DNA of 64,000 nucleotides from Allomyces macrogynus ATCC 38327 (Eukaryota > Blastocladiomycota > Blastocladiomycetes > Blastocladiales > Blastocladiaceae). Both the position numbers and the translations under genes were made by a program. The stretch is taken from the NCBI GenBank assembly GCA_000151295.1, contig GG745355.1:186991-250990 (forward strand). The letters are read 5' to 3'. Positions 31,255 to 43,596 of the stretch are shown one piece after another. The stretch's first letter is position 1. Each line of letters opens with the position of its first letter. Below the pieces are notes generated by a model, which was given only the letters and a program-made list of their open reading frames with translations, had not been told where the DNA came from and made no database searches.

Positions 31255-31900
31255 GCTCAGAGGCAGAGTCCGAATGCTTGGAGTGGCTGATCCTCATGTT
31301 GTTCATGGCAACGATCGGTCGTGATCGAGTTTGAGTGAGTGGCGCATCTTTCCACGTCACTTCCGGGTGATCCGCAACAGATTTGTTGCTCGTCAGAGCC
31401 TGCTGCCAATCTCTTCGTTCTGTCGTCCAGGGGAGCATGATGGCTCAAGATGTTTGGTGCGCGTTCATAAACATCGTTCAGAGAAGCTTGCATTGGCTTG
31501 CATCCGTCGCAACACGTCAGCCTGGCATTGTCAGCTTGTGTCGGCTATCAAAATAATCATTGGCAAAGTAGTGGTCAGATAGCAAGGGCCGGCTCAAAGC
31601 AGCTCAAGTCGGTGATTTCCTCCTTGCGAATCGCCTCCACCAAAAAGTGGTCACCTGTCGATGAATTGTTTGATATTTGACTTTGCAGCCACCCGCCCAA
31701 ACAATCCAACTCTCACATGAACGTCACACTGTGCTCTGGGTCTCAGCGTCGCCTCAGTCTTTGGCTGGCGCGCTCTGCTCACCCTCGCCCATCACACATC
31801 CGAGCAGCGTCTCATCGATCATTGCAGCAACCCGTGTTGCAACGTGAGTGTCAAAGTTTGACGCCAGGGTCACATTGATGTGCAGTGGGCATGTCAGTGC
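31255..31900. other. Intergenic between F-box copies
   Basis: About 640 bases with no convincing frame; the left part is the promoter region of the intact copy. Confidence 0.4.
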
Positions 31901-33887
31901 CTTTTATGCTGCCCACTTGATGACGGCTGCAAGCTGTCAAACCGCTTTGTCGACATTGCCAATGTGCTGGACCTCATTTTCCAGATGGTGCGCGACAGGC
32001 GCAGAACAGGGCAGGTATGGGAGCACGGACCAAACTGGTCGCTGACACACAAGTGACCACTTGGACAATGGCGAGGATTTAGAGGCGATGCGTTCTGCTG
32101 CAAACGCGGTGAGCTGGGGCCTGCGCGTCAGCAATTCGATGGAGTGTACGGCCACAGCTGGCGCAGTGATGCGCTGCAGTGCACTGTGCCCTGGTGCCAC
32201 AAGACACTCATGGCATGAAGCTCAAGTGTCATGAGATGCAGAAGAGCATCAAGAAGGACCGCAGCCAGGTCAAACCTGTGAAAGGTCAGGAACATAATGC
32301 GCGCGATAGATTGCCACAGTGGTGGCAAGGTTGACAACATGGGGTCCCCTTGAAGAACAATGCTGAGATTGTTGATCTGCAGCAGCTGGAGAGTGTTGAC
32401 GAGGTCGGCCAGTTCCCTGTCATGAATGTTCAGGAAGAGGCGCTTCAGATTGGGGAAGACCAGGGGCGCTGTGTGCATTGTAAAGAGGTTGAAGCAGCAT
32501 GTCACTAATGCTAACTGGGCCAGAATTGGCGCTCCTGCAGCCAGGTCAGCCAGCAAACGGTCTGCAATGACGATTCGATGAAGATCCACTGAAGATAGCG
32601 TGGGGAGTGATGGGAAACGAATCAATCCACTGTGAAACTCCATGTCCGTGTCTGGGACTAGCATGAACGTGTTGACTTGTGACAAAGCAATGCGACTCCC
32701 AATGTTGCTGAGAGCAAGTTGCTAAAACACAGTGACTGGCACTTGGAGTTGGCATAGCACAGGTCATGCTGCGTTGAGCGTCAGCCTGGCAATAGTTGCA
32801 GGGACCAGGTCTGAAGTCAACCTGAACTTGCCAAGCATTGGTGTGAGCAATACAAAGTGGCGACAAACAGAGCACAGTTCAATTTGTTCAGCATTGATGG
32901 TGAGCGATTGAAGCTTGGGCATGATCAATGGGTGCACAGCATCAGCATCAGCCCTCGGTCCATCAAAAATGGGGAAAACTGACACCTCAAGCACAAGCAA
33001 GTGGGGCAGCAACAGTTTCTCAGCACCGCTAGGCCACCACAACAAGCTGGTGGTGGTGAGATGTGTTGACATGCTGGCTCATGGCCACAAGATTTGATGC
33101 ACACAAGGCGGAGTTGGCATGCTTAATTGGAGAGACTCGACGCTCGGAAAACGGCGTTTCAGCCGGGCAAACATGTGTTACAAGGAGCATCTGAAGACCA
33201 GTTTCAATGAGTTGGTCAGATTCTTGAGGCCAGTCCAAGACAAGCCCCTGGCGAAATTCGATGATCATACAAAATGGAAATGACATGAGATCCACGCTTT
33301 TCGATTTCAAGTGGAAGATCGACGCCCAAATCCTCTACAGTCGATGGCACACCATTGACAACAAGCAAGGGGTCCAAATAGCGTTTTTGTCTGCTGGGTG
33401 GACGCATGCAGAGCCCACCAGATGGTTCATCAAGCACAGTGCCGCGTCCATGCTCCAACTCCAAATTCAATGAGAATTGGGCAAAATTGGCAAAATTGGC
33501 AACAATGGCCATGAGAGTCCGACATGTTTGGTGCAGTTTGAGGAGGGAGCATGTTGCGTCCGATTTGGACCTCAAAGCAATCTGCCTCATCCCTCTCCTT
33601 TCTTGAGATGCAATGCTGTCGACGATATGGTGCAAATGCCCTCCTGGAAGCCCCGTGAAAGACGGGTGCGCTGGACGACTTGACAGATTGCAGGAAGCGG
33701 CACGGAGCTTGAACTTCCCAAAGGCATGAGCGGGCGGTCTGAAGCGTGCAGGGAGGCAAACGAAGTCGAAGATCACAGCCAGTTTTGGCTCCACGTCAGT
33801 CACGCATGCTTGGTCTGGCCGCAACCTGATGCAAGACGAGAGCCAAGAAAAAGCATTGCCACTACTCCGAGTGCCATGGATCGCCAT
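31900..33887 (-). pseudogene. F-box/LRR paralogue, multiply frameshifted
   Basis: The whole family layout is present but spread over five or more frames. 33887-33216 carries F-box helices (FTGLPGGHLHHIVDSI ... CSLLKLHQTCRTLMAIVANF). 33072-32764 and 32685-32128 are LRRs (KLQSLTINAEQIELC; FPNLKRLFLNIHDRELADL). 32200-31937 is the tail with SKWSLVCQRPVWSVLPYLP. CpG is reduced compared with intact copies (one or two per 60 bases in the lines I counted). An old pseudogene. Confidence 0.7.
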
Positions 33888-34048
33888 GGATTATGCATGG
33901 TGGAAGAGTACACCCGTCTTCTCCGACTTTGTTCCAACCTGGTGGAGAATGGATTGCCAGCAACAGCAGCAAGATCAATCAGAAGTGATATGATAGAGGC
34001 ATGCTTCCTTACCCACAACAAGGACTTTGGCCCTCTTGTAGCCCCTCC

Positions 34049-34819
34049 TCAAACCCCTCTTTCCAGTGAAGCTGCAAGGGCGAGCGTGATGCCTCGATTT
34101 GCAACAAGCTTGGTGATCCAAGGCGCAGGCAACAGCCAATTGGCATCAGCGTATACACAGTCGGCCAGCTGCAGTGTCCTCAGGTGCGGCAGAGAGAAGA
34201 AGAATTCGGGGCGCAGGAGGAGTGGCTCGTCGCCATCGTCCGCGAATATCCAATAATCAGGTTTGAGCGACACAATGGTCGGCCACAGGAAGGGCACAAG
34301 GTCGTGCAGAACAGTCTGGTCCATTGGTTTCACAATGCACTTAAAGTATTGGAGCCGCGGCATATCAAGAACACTCATGAACTGCCAAAAATTTGTGACG
34401 ACTTGGAGAGCGAGCGAGGCCTGAGTTGGGAAGGTGGAGGTTATGGAGCGCATGGTCAAGGGTGTGATCGCAGCGTGTGATGGAGCGTTCATGGGAGCCG
34501 GCAAAAACAGGACTGCTATTACCAAAACTGAACCATTGAGCCGTTTGGGGTTGAATGCCATGCGGTGCGGGTGCGGAACCGGCGCAGATGCGGTCGGAAT
34601 ACATGATTGAAATGGAAGGAACGGAAGTCAAAATTGACGGGTGCGTGAGGGCAACTGGTGATGCGTACCAGTGTCGTGAAATGAGACGATGCACTGAAGG
34701 CAGGCATGCGCTTGCAAGAGGTTGCACTTGCCATCAGGATCCGCACCCTCCACCAGGATCCGAACGTATGATCGTTTGCATCGAGATTCCTGATCGTGCT
34801 TTCAAAGTTGTCTTCATGC
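34049..34819 (-). pseudogene. F-box/LRR fragment adjacent to the copia insertion
   Basis: The frame 34561-34049 carries LRR-type sequence (MPRLQYFKCIVKPM, FSLPHLRTLQLADCVYADANWL) of the same family. Neither the F-box nor the C-terminal signature is found. The right side runs into the target site of the LTR retrotransposon, but no family sequence is recognised on the far side of that element. Confidence 0.5.
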
Positions 34820-34824
34820 TTTGC

Positions 34825-35011
34825 TTTCGCAAGGTTGAGCGGGAGAAGGAATGCATTTGGTGCGTGCACTCTGCACTTCAGCGGTGGTGGCAACCATAAC
34901 CTAGGTTGCCACCATCATTTGCACAAGAATCCAACTCGAACAGCTCCAACAAGGAAACAATGAGGGAAGACAAAAAACAAGAAACACAAATGCGAGACGA
35001 ACACTTCGACA
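34825..35011 (-). repeat. 3' LTR of the copia element
   Basis: Direct repeat of 40332-40518 with differences only at 34828 and 35007. Both are C here and T in the other copy, both in CG context. In element orientation it starts TG but ends AA rather than CA. Confidence 0.9.
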
Positions 35012-35032
35012 CTCCCCCACGGCGAGCATTCC

Positions 35033-36622
35033 CTACGCGCGCGGAGCAATCACTTCCGCAACCCCAATCATGTCACGAAGCTTGCGGAACGCAGGAGCAG
35101 CAAGCGGCTTGGTCAAAATGTCGGCAATCTGGTTCTCCATGTCCACGCGCCGCAGGTCAATCGTCTTCTTGGCAACTTGGTCCTGCAACCAGTGGGCGTG
35201 GATCTCAACGTGTTTCGACGAGAGCAGCGCGTCCTTGGCAACACGCTCCGCCGACTCGTTATCTTCCATGAGCGGCGTCGGTCCATCTTGTTTGTACCCG
35301 AGCTCTTCCAGCAGCGCGTGTATCGTGAGGATCGTGTCGCCCGCTAAGCTTGCCGACACGTACTCAGCAACCATGGTCGACTTTGCCACGAGCGTCTGCT
35401 TCTTTGAGCGCCAGGCGACAGGGCTACCACCAACCCGTATCACAAAACCCGATGTCGACTTGCGGTCGCCACGATCCTCGGCCCAATCGGCATCAGCAAA
35501 CGCATCAAGTTTCATATCCTTGCCCAAAAACTTGATGCCGAGGTTCGACGTGCCCAACAGGTACCCAACAAGCCGCTTTGTGGCCTCGAGATGTAGCGTA
35601 CCAGGTGCATGCATGAAACGGCCAAGAATTGCAGTCGCAGCGGCAATGTCCGGCCGCGTTTTGGTCACCGCAAAGAGCAGCGACCCGACAATGGCGAGGT
35701 ACTCGGTCTTCACGACTGGATCAATGATCTTGGGCAACTCGAGCAGCTCCTTGAAGTCGTTGGGTCGCATCGGGATCACCGGCCGCATCTTTTCGGGGAT
35801 CTGGAACCGCTTGCCCATTGACTTGACGTACTGGCTCTGGTCAAGGTAAATCGACCCTTCGTCACTGTACGTAATCTTGCACCCGAGCAACCATGCCGCA
35901 TCGCCCAAGTCGTGCACCTTGAACTCGGACTTCAACTTGTCGACAATCCACTTGCGCAGCTCCTTGGTTGACGCGACAATCGGCAAGTCGTCGACATAGA
36001 CTCCAATGAAGATCACGCCCTTGTCCGTCTTGTGCATGAACAGGCACTTGTCGTACTTGGACTCCGCAAATCTGAGCGAAATCAGGTAATCGGCCAAACG
36101 GCAGAACCACATGCGTGGGGCCTGCTTGGTGCCGTACAGCGCCTTAACGAGCATGCAGACCTTGTCCGAGTTCTTCTTGTCAACAAAGCCTGGTGGCTGC
36201 TCCATGAGCACGCGCTCCTTGATGTAACCGTACAGGAAGGCCGTCTTGATGTCGAGCTGCAGCGGCCGGACCTTGAGATATGCGGCGAGCAACAGAATCA
36301 GACGCAGCGTGTCAAACGACGCAACGGGCGCAAACGTGTCCGTGTAATGCACGCCTGGAATGGCCGTGTATCCCTTGGCAACAAGTCGCGACTTGGCGCG
36401 CACGGGCTTTCCGTCTGCCCCGAGTTTCCACTTGAAGATCCAACCGGAGCACATCACCTTGTCGCCTGGGCGGCGCTGATGAGCACCCATGTCCCATTCT
36501 CGACGAGTGAGTTGTACTTGTCGAATGTCGGCGCACGCCAGTCTGGGTGCGCTAGCGCTTCCTCGACCGTCTTGGGTTCCCAAACTGCACCCTGGGCGCC
36601 GACTTGAGCTGCGGCAACGCAT
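35033..36622 (-). CDS. copia reverse transcriptase/RNase H, second part
   Basis: Opens in the -1 frame relative to the first part; the real coding content starts at about 36480 (RRPGDKVMCSGWIFKWK). RT motifs: AKSRLVAKGY, LDIKTAFLYG, ALYGTKQAPRMW and the catalytic FIGVYVDDLPI. RNase H: DADWAEDRGDRKSTSG, the KKQTLVAKSTMVAEY motif, and SKHVEIHAHWLQD near the end. The domain is complete and lacks internal stops. The missing link with the upstream frame is one base near GTGCTCATC (about 36480), either a mutation or an assembly error; a programmed shift here would be unusual for copia elements. Confidence 0.88.
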   Translation of the reverse strand: MRCRSSSRRPGCSLGTQDGRGSASAPRLACADIRQVQLTRREWDMGAHQRRPGDKVMCSGWIFKWKLGADGKPVRAKSRLVAKGYTAIPGVHYTDTFAPVASFDTLRLILLLAAYLKVRPLQLDIKTAFLYGYIKERVLMEQPPGFVDKKNSDKVCMLVKALYGTKQAPRMWFCRLADYLISLRFAESKYDKCLFMHKTDKGVIFIGVYVDDLPIVASTKELRKWIVDKLKSEFKVHDLGDAAWLLGCKITYSDEGSIYLDQSQYVKSMGKRFQIPEKMRPVIPMRPNDFKELLELPKIIDPVVKTEYLAIVGSLLFAVTKTRPDIAAATAILGRFMHAPGTLHLEATKRLVGYLLGTSNLGIKFLGKDMKLDAFADADWAEDRGDRKSTSGFVIRVGGSPVAWRSKKQTLVAKSTMVAEYVSASLAGDTILTIHALLEELGYKQDGPTPLMEDNESAERVAKDALLSSKHVEIHAHWLQDQVAKKTIDLRRVDMENQIADILTKPLAAPAFRKLRDMIGVAEVIAPRA

Positions 36623-39600
36623 GCGAGCACCGCACTTGCCGACTCAACAGACTTGCTGAGATCCGAGTCCGGGTGCGCACGTAGAAACAGTGTCGGCAAA
36701 TCGAGATCGACAATTCCGGACAGGGGCGAGCCTGAGTCAACGCCAGGGCCAGCTAGGGAACAAACAAGAGGGGCCGAAGCGTCAGTGCAATCACTATTCA
36801 GCCGCAACACGCGCACTTTCTCAACTGCGTCAGCAGCACGTTCGACGCCCCTTTTAGGTTCAGGATCCACCTCCCCCACATCGGGCGTACTGCGGACGCG
36901 GGCAATGGCGTCGGGATCAAAACGGCGAGCGACCTCGGGCTGTAGGCCACGCAAACGGCGCGATTGCTGTGCGATGGGCGCTTGAGCATCAGGTCGAAGA
37001 GCACCAACACCCCCATCGCTCACTTCTGGCGCATCGGCCTGACGACCGGGCTCCCCCACGTCCGCGAGGACCCCCACTGGTCCCTGGTCCACCTGCGGCA
37101 AACCGGGCCTCTCGCCAACTTGCAGATTATCGCGCTCCAACGCTGGCCCTGCCAGTGGGAGCTCGGCAATCAGGTTGACCGCGGGAAGTTGATCCGGAAC
37201 CGCCATAGGCACTTGAACTTGATCACGCCGCGCACCACGCCCAATCTCCTCATCAACAACTTCATCGCCACCAACGCCATCGACCACAGTCGACGGCACG
37301 TCCAGCGACCCCAAATCAACTCGCACGGGCGACCCAACCTTGACCTTGGCCGACGGCAACATGCGAGGAGCACCAGCAACAACACGCGACTCTGCAACAC
37401 AGAGCCGCTCGGCAAACTTGACATCGCGTGTGACAAACACCTTCTGTCCGTCCCACACGCGGTAGCCGTCGCACGTGACCCACGGCAACTCGTCTCCATA
37501 GCCAACCATGCGCACTGCCACACCTGCAGCGAATCCGGACGCGCCCTGACACACTTGCGTCGTCGGAACAACAGCGCCACCAAGCGAGCCCCACACCTTG
37601 CACTTCGACATGTTGGGTGACGCGCCAAAAACAACCTGGTATGGCGAGCGACCACCGAGCGAGTCACTTGGCACACGGTTGCGCACATAGCACGCCGCGC
37701 GCACACACTCTGGCCAGAGGGAATCCGGCGCCTTGGTGGCCATCATGGCCGCACGCGCCATCGACTTGAGCACACCCTGCGTCCGCTCGGCAAGCCCATT
37801 TGACTCTGGCGAGTTCGGAGACGTTGTCGACAAGTGCATGCGACGCGAGAGCAGAATCGAGCGTAAACTGTTGCTAATGAACTCGCCACCATGGTCGCTG
37901 TGCAGCCGGCCCGCAGACACGCCGAAGAACGACTCGGCGTGCTTCAGCAAATCGAGAAACTGTGGTCCAAAGTCGCCCTTGCGCCGGAGAAGCAGCACGA
38001 AGCACCAGCGTGAGTACTCGTCCATGACCGTCGCAAAGTAGTTGACACCCCCCATGCCGACCGTCTTCATCAACACCAAATCAGTGTAGAGGACGCCAAA
38101 TAGTCGATTCGCACGCAAATGGCGCAGCGGATGCGGCTGGCTGTGCGCGTTGGCCACAAGACACGTCATACACTCGTGTAGCGGCTTGGCCACACCCACG
38201 TCGTCCTTGATACCATGTTCGAGCGTACACATGGCCGAAACGCGATCATGACCAACGTGAAAGAGTCGCGCGTGCCACAGCTCGGCGAGCGACACCTTCT
38301 TGACCGCATCGGCGACATGCGCACCAACAGGTCGCTTACCCCAAACGTCGAGCACCCGCGCGTCCTTGGTTGGTCCCTTCTCGCACACGCCTGGGACGAT
38401 CCACGTATCCCCATGCCGCACGCCCTTGGCGAGCAGTTCTCCTGTCTCGCAATGCACGAACTGGACGTCTCGATCCCCGAAGATGACTCGCACAGCAGTC
38501 CGATCGTACAGCTCAGAGACTGAGACAAGCATCTTGAAGCCGGGAATGTACCAGACCGGGTCGAGGTGAACAATGTTGCCCGAAGGCGTGCAGATGCGCA
38601 TCGTGCCCTTGCCAATTGGACGGCACACGTGGTGGTCACCCAGTGAGACGAGGAACCCTTCGCCAGGCCGCATGTCGTTGAGCGTAGCAAACAGCGACTT
38701 GTCGCCGCAGAAGTGCGCGCCAGCGGCCGAGTCGACTTTCGGGCTCTGAGCAAGATGTGCGCGCACCGACAAAGGCATCAGCGCGCACGCACGATGATGG
38801 TGAGGATCCGGTCCTTCATAATTCGATGCATCGACATGAATGATGGGCGGGTACGTGCCGGGTGGCGTCGCCATGCCCTGATGGCTTTGACGTTCAAGTC
38901 TCACGATTTCGGGGCAGAGGGCGACAATCGGGTAGTGCGCAAATCCGTCAAATTCAGCAGCACCAAAAACAACACCAGCGGCGTCCGCACCACAGGCAGA
39001 CGCCATCAAACGCTCATACTCGTCCACCAACAAATGCACCATTGCATGTTTGTCGCCGTCCTTGGCCACAACATTCGCGCCCTTCTTTTTGCGCCAGTTC
39101 GCGGTTTCAGCGCCGTTCTTGCGCTGGTGGTCCCGGTTCAGGCAGAAGCGCACGTAATGACCAATCTTGCCACAGTTGTGACAGGCATTCGTGTCCTTGC
39201 GCTTCGTCACAACAAGCGCCTGCGTCTCAGTCCCAGAGCTGCGTTCTAGCTGGTCGGCAGCCCCCTCAAGAATCGTCTGTAATTTGACGATCGCCATTTC
39301 CTCATAGCGCTCGCCCAAGGAGAGCACCGTTGGTGAATACTCGGGCGGCAGCGAGGAGAGCAGTGCGAGGACCAAGAACGAGTCGGCAAAGTCGGTGCAC
39401 AGATGCGAGGACGACTTGGCACGTTCATGGTGCCGAATCACGTCAAAACGGCATTGCAAATCGGCAATGTGCTCGCAAACCACCGCAGCACCAGAGCCCG
39501 ACATGGGCTTTGTGAACAGCCCCTTGACATTGGCGAGATGAGCTTGCGTGGAACGCTTGTCAAAACGAGCACACAGCAGCGCCCACGCATCGGCAACACA

Positions 39601-40200
39601 GGTGGCGTCCGAGAAGACCGGCAGGAGTTCGGACGCAACGGCAGACGGCAAAATGACCTTGATGATGCTCCGGATGCACGACTTGGCCTTGTAGCTGTTG
39701 TGGGCCATGCACTTCTTGCGTTCAGCACCCGCAGGACCGTTCCAATAGATCGCGTCGGCAACAAACTTGACGTCCGAGTCGAGCTCAATGAGTTTCTTGA
39801 ATTGCGCGTCCGTCATTTCCTCTTGCTGTTGCAGTGACACGACCTCGAAATCGGCATCAACCAAAATCTTGAAGGACTTGAGTTCGAGCAGGTCTTCGAG
39901 CTGGTCGGCGGTCAAAAAACCGAGAAAACGGTCGGCAAACGTCGGCCAGTTCGAGCCATCGGCCTTGAGCATCTCAATTGTCGCTGGATGGCCGGAGATC
40001 GGCGTCTTGACCGAGACAGACGAGGTCATGGTAACGGTCATGGTGCAGGTCGAAAGTTGGCAAAAATCATCAAAATCGAGTCGAAAAAATTGGCGTCGCG
40101 CTGTCTCGAGCGGATGCAGCACGTTTCGGGTGGTGGTGGTTCGAGTTTCAGTTGTCGTCGTCGTCGTCGTGGTGACGGATGGGTCCAGCGTGGCCCCCAC
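36454..40200 (-). CDS. copia Gag-protease-integrase polyprotein, first part
   Basis: 1248 codons open. Start uncertain: ATGs at 40200 and near 40041 (MTVTMTSSV) both fit; the second avoids a poly-Thr leader from a GTC/GTG microsatellite. Order: Gag helices (ADGSNWPTFADRF ... WALLCARFDKRS), a CCHC zinc knuckle (CHNCGKIGHYVRFC) and a protease-like DSAAG (canonical would be DSGA). Then come the integrase HHCC zinc domain (LWHARLFHVGHD ... CMTC), the catalytic core with YTDLV, LHSDHGGEF and NGLAERTQ, and a long linker. The frame ends after NGTWVL, where copia proteins normally pass directly into RT. Confidence 0.88.
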   Translation of the reverse strand: MGATLDPSVTTTTTTTTETRTTTTRNVLHPLETARRQFFRLDFDDFCQLSTCTMTVTMTSSVSVKTPISGHPATIEMLKADGSNWPTFADRFLGFLTADQLEDLLELKSFKILVDADFEVVSLQQQEEMTDAQFKKLIELDSDVKFVADAIYWNGPAGAERKKCMAHNSYKAKSCIRSIIKVILPSAVASELLPVFSDATCVADAWALLCARFDKRSTQAHLANVKGLFTKPMSGSGAAVVCEHIADLQCRFDVIRHHERAKSSSHLCTDFADSFLVLALLSSLPPEYSPTVLSLGERYEEMAIVKLQTILEGAADQLERSSGTETQALVVTKRKDTNACHNCGKIGHYVRFCLNRDHQRKNGAETANWRKKKGANVVAKDGDKHAMVHLLVDEYERLMASACGADAAGVVFGAAEFDGFAHYPIVALCPEIVRLERQSHQGMATPPGTYPPIIHVDASNYEGPDPHHHRACALMPLSVRAHLAQSPKVDSAAGAHFCGDKSLFATLNDMRPGEGFLVSLGDHHVCRPIGKGTMRICTPSGNIVHLDPVWYIPGFKMLVSVSELYDRTAVRVIFGDRDVQFVHCETGELLAKGVRHGDTWIVPGVCEKGPTKDARVLDVWGKRPVGAHVADAVKKVSLAELWHARLFHVGHDRVSAMCTLEHGIKDDVGVAKPLHECMTCLVANAHSQPHPLRHLRANRLFGVLYTDLVLMKTVGMGGVNYFATVMDEYSRWCFVLLLRRKGDFGPQFLDLLKHAESFFGVSAGRLHSDHGGEFISNSLRSILLSRRMHLSTTSPNSPESNGLAERTQGVLKSMARAAMMATKAPDSLWPECVRAACYVRNRVPSDSLGGRSPYQVVFGASPNMSKCKVWGSLGGAVVPTTQVCQGASGFAAGVAVRMVGYGDELPWVTCDGYRVWDGQKVFVTRDVKFAERLCVAESRVVAGAPRMLPSAKVKVGSPVRVDLGSLDVPSTVVDGVGGDEVVDEEIGRGARRDQVQVPMAVPDQLPAVNLIAELPLAGPALERDNLQVGERPGLPQVDQGPVGVLADVGEPGRQADAPEVSDGGVGALRPDAQAPIAQQSRRLRGLQPEVARRFDPDAIARVRSTPDVGEVDPEPKRGVERAADAVEKVRVLRLNSDCTDASAPLVCSLAGPGVDSGSPLSGIVDLDLPTLFLRAHPDSDLSKSVESASAVLACVAAAQVGAQGAVWEPKTVEEALAHPDWRAPTFDKYNSLVENGTWVLISAAQATR

Positions 40201-40317
40201 TCGGTCGGTCGGTCAAATCGGTCCGTTTCTCGCAGAAATCGGCGAGCACAGCAGCAGCGGGTCCACGACGAGGATATCAGCAGCGTTCGTTCTGTCCGTG
40301 AGCGCTTGGGATGCGCT

Positions 40318-40331
40318 CAGGGCTCATAACC
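40318..40331 (-). promoter_or_regulatory. Primer-binding site, initiator tRNA-Met anticodon-arm type
   Basis: The plus strand reads CAGGGCTCATAACC, the sequence of a fungal initiator tRNA-Met anticodon stem and loop (anticodon CAT). The element strand is therefore complementary to an internal part of that tRNA, not to its 3' end. It abuts the 5' LTR with no spacer. Drosophila copia and yeast Ty5 are known to prime this way from a tRNA half-molecule. Confidence 0.65.
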
Positions 40332-40518
40332 TTTTGCAAGGTTGAGCGGGAGAAGGAATGCATTTGGTGCGTGCACTCTGCACTTCAGCGGTGGTGGCAA
40401 CCATAACCTAGGTTGCCACCATCATTTGCACAAGAATCCAACTCGAACAGCTCCAACAAGGAAACAATGAGGGAAGACAAAAAACAAGAAACACAAATGC
40501 GAGACGAACACTTTGACA
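40332..40518 (-). repeat. 5' LTR of the copia element
   Basis: Direct repeat partner of 34825-35011. Contains a hairpin (arms TGGTGGCAACC / GGTTGCCACCA, 8-base loop, about 40392-40421) that is also present in the other LTR at 34885-34914. Confidence 0.9.
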
Positions 40519-40523
40519 TTTGC

Positions 40524-41189
40524 ATCCTTTTCAGCACGTCTTGGCAAGGTGCATGACAAGCAACCACAAATGCCAGCCTGCAAGCATGACAGCTGCTAAG
40601 CGAGCCCGCGAAAGCGGACGAAACATGGATGCGTTGCTGAACAAAAGGATTGATGGGCTGTTGAACAAAAGACAAAAGAGCGGACGCTGCTGGTGCCTTG
40701 GAATCGAGAACAAAGTCTCATGATACTATTTTCACTGACCAGAAGCGTCTCGCCATGGAGAAATCAGACAAAACGGGAAGGCTGCACCACGAAGAGACAT
40801 GCTTGGGCTCATGAGGGATGACCTGCGCAAGCTTGCGCTGTTCCTTTAATGTCTCAGATACAACGGCAAGCACTGTTGACGCAGAAAAGGTCGCCGTCTG
40901 CTCAGCAACTTTAGTTTCTGTTTATCAGCCGGATCCACAACGCGCCAACGGTCAATTCAGCGCTTGTGTTTTTGGCAAACATTCCGTTCTTCACGCTCGT
41001 GACGAGATAACAAAGCACCGGTGGTCCAATGAAATCCAATATGTATTCCCAAACCGGCACGACGCCGACGCGTCCTCGCGCACACGTCCCCGCGGCCACC
41101 ACCGCCTGGCCCTCCAACTACGGGCCGAGATAAAGAATCACGGCGGCGCCGCGATGACACGCACGGTCGCGTCGCGACCTCGATCGCGT
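40524..41189. other. Intergenic, no gene recognised
   Basis: About 660 bases between the target-site duplication of the copia element and the stop of ATP2. No convincing frame, and the F-box family sequence seen left of the element does not resume here. Confidence 0.4.
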
Positions 41190-43053
<1,864 letters not shown>

Positions 43054-43596
43054 GGTGGTGGGGTGGAACGTGCGGGCAGCGTCGCGAGAGAAAGCCGGGC
43101 CACGGGCACGTTGGCAGCCAGCAGCACGGCACGGCCTGTCAGGTTTGCCGAAGGGAAAAAAAAATCTAAAGGCCGAACCAAACACGCACCAGTGCAGTCA
43201 GAAAATCTCTGAAAGGCAAACATCTGAGCGCCGAGGACCAGGTGGGGTCACGCGAGTTGCATGCCAGATCCGTCGCCGTGCAAGGCGCGTCTGTCTCCAC
43301 TGTCCCCCACCCCGCCGACTCACTGCCAGCTCGCGCTCTCGGCCTGCACGGCGCGCGCCTGCGTCACCGACCACGATCTCATCGTCGACGACCTGCACCA
43401 CGAGCACGGCACGGCACTCGTAGCAACGAGCCGCTCACGATCTATCACCAGCACCCGCACGCCCGACTGGTGCAATCCGACACGACAGCTGCGACGAAGA
43501 CTGCTTCAACGACTCGCTGCAACCGCGACTTCATCGACGAATTTCCAGATCTTCCATCATGGTCAGCATCAACTTACATCAAGGCGATAGGCGCGC
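43054..43596. other. Divergent promoter region of ATP2 and MND1
   Basis: About 540 bases between the two start codons. I see no gene; short frames on both strands are low quality. Confidence 0.5.

Larger units (their letters stand above)
34825..40518 (-). mobile_element. Ty1/copia-type LTR retrotransposon
   Basis: A 5.7-kb element on the minus strand: 5' LTR 40332-40518, primer-binding site directly inside it, gag-pol 40200-35033, a purine tract GTGGGGGAG (35012-35020) and 3' LTR 34825-35011. The target duplication TTTGC is at 34820-34824 and 40519-40523. Integrase before RT places it in the copia order. The LTRs differ at two of 187 positions, so insertion was recent. A single frame change between integrase and RT disables this copy or is an assembly error. 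Confidence 0.92.

Noticed and set aside
34828..35011. Copia LTR of 184 bp with TG...CA ends
   Set aside because: That boundary gives no matching target duplication. Extending by three bases gives identical TTTGC flanks and places the primer-binding site directly next to the LTR.
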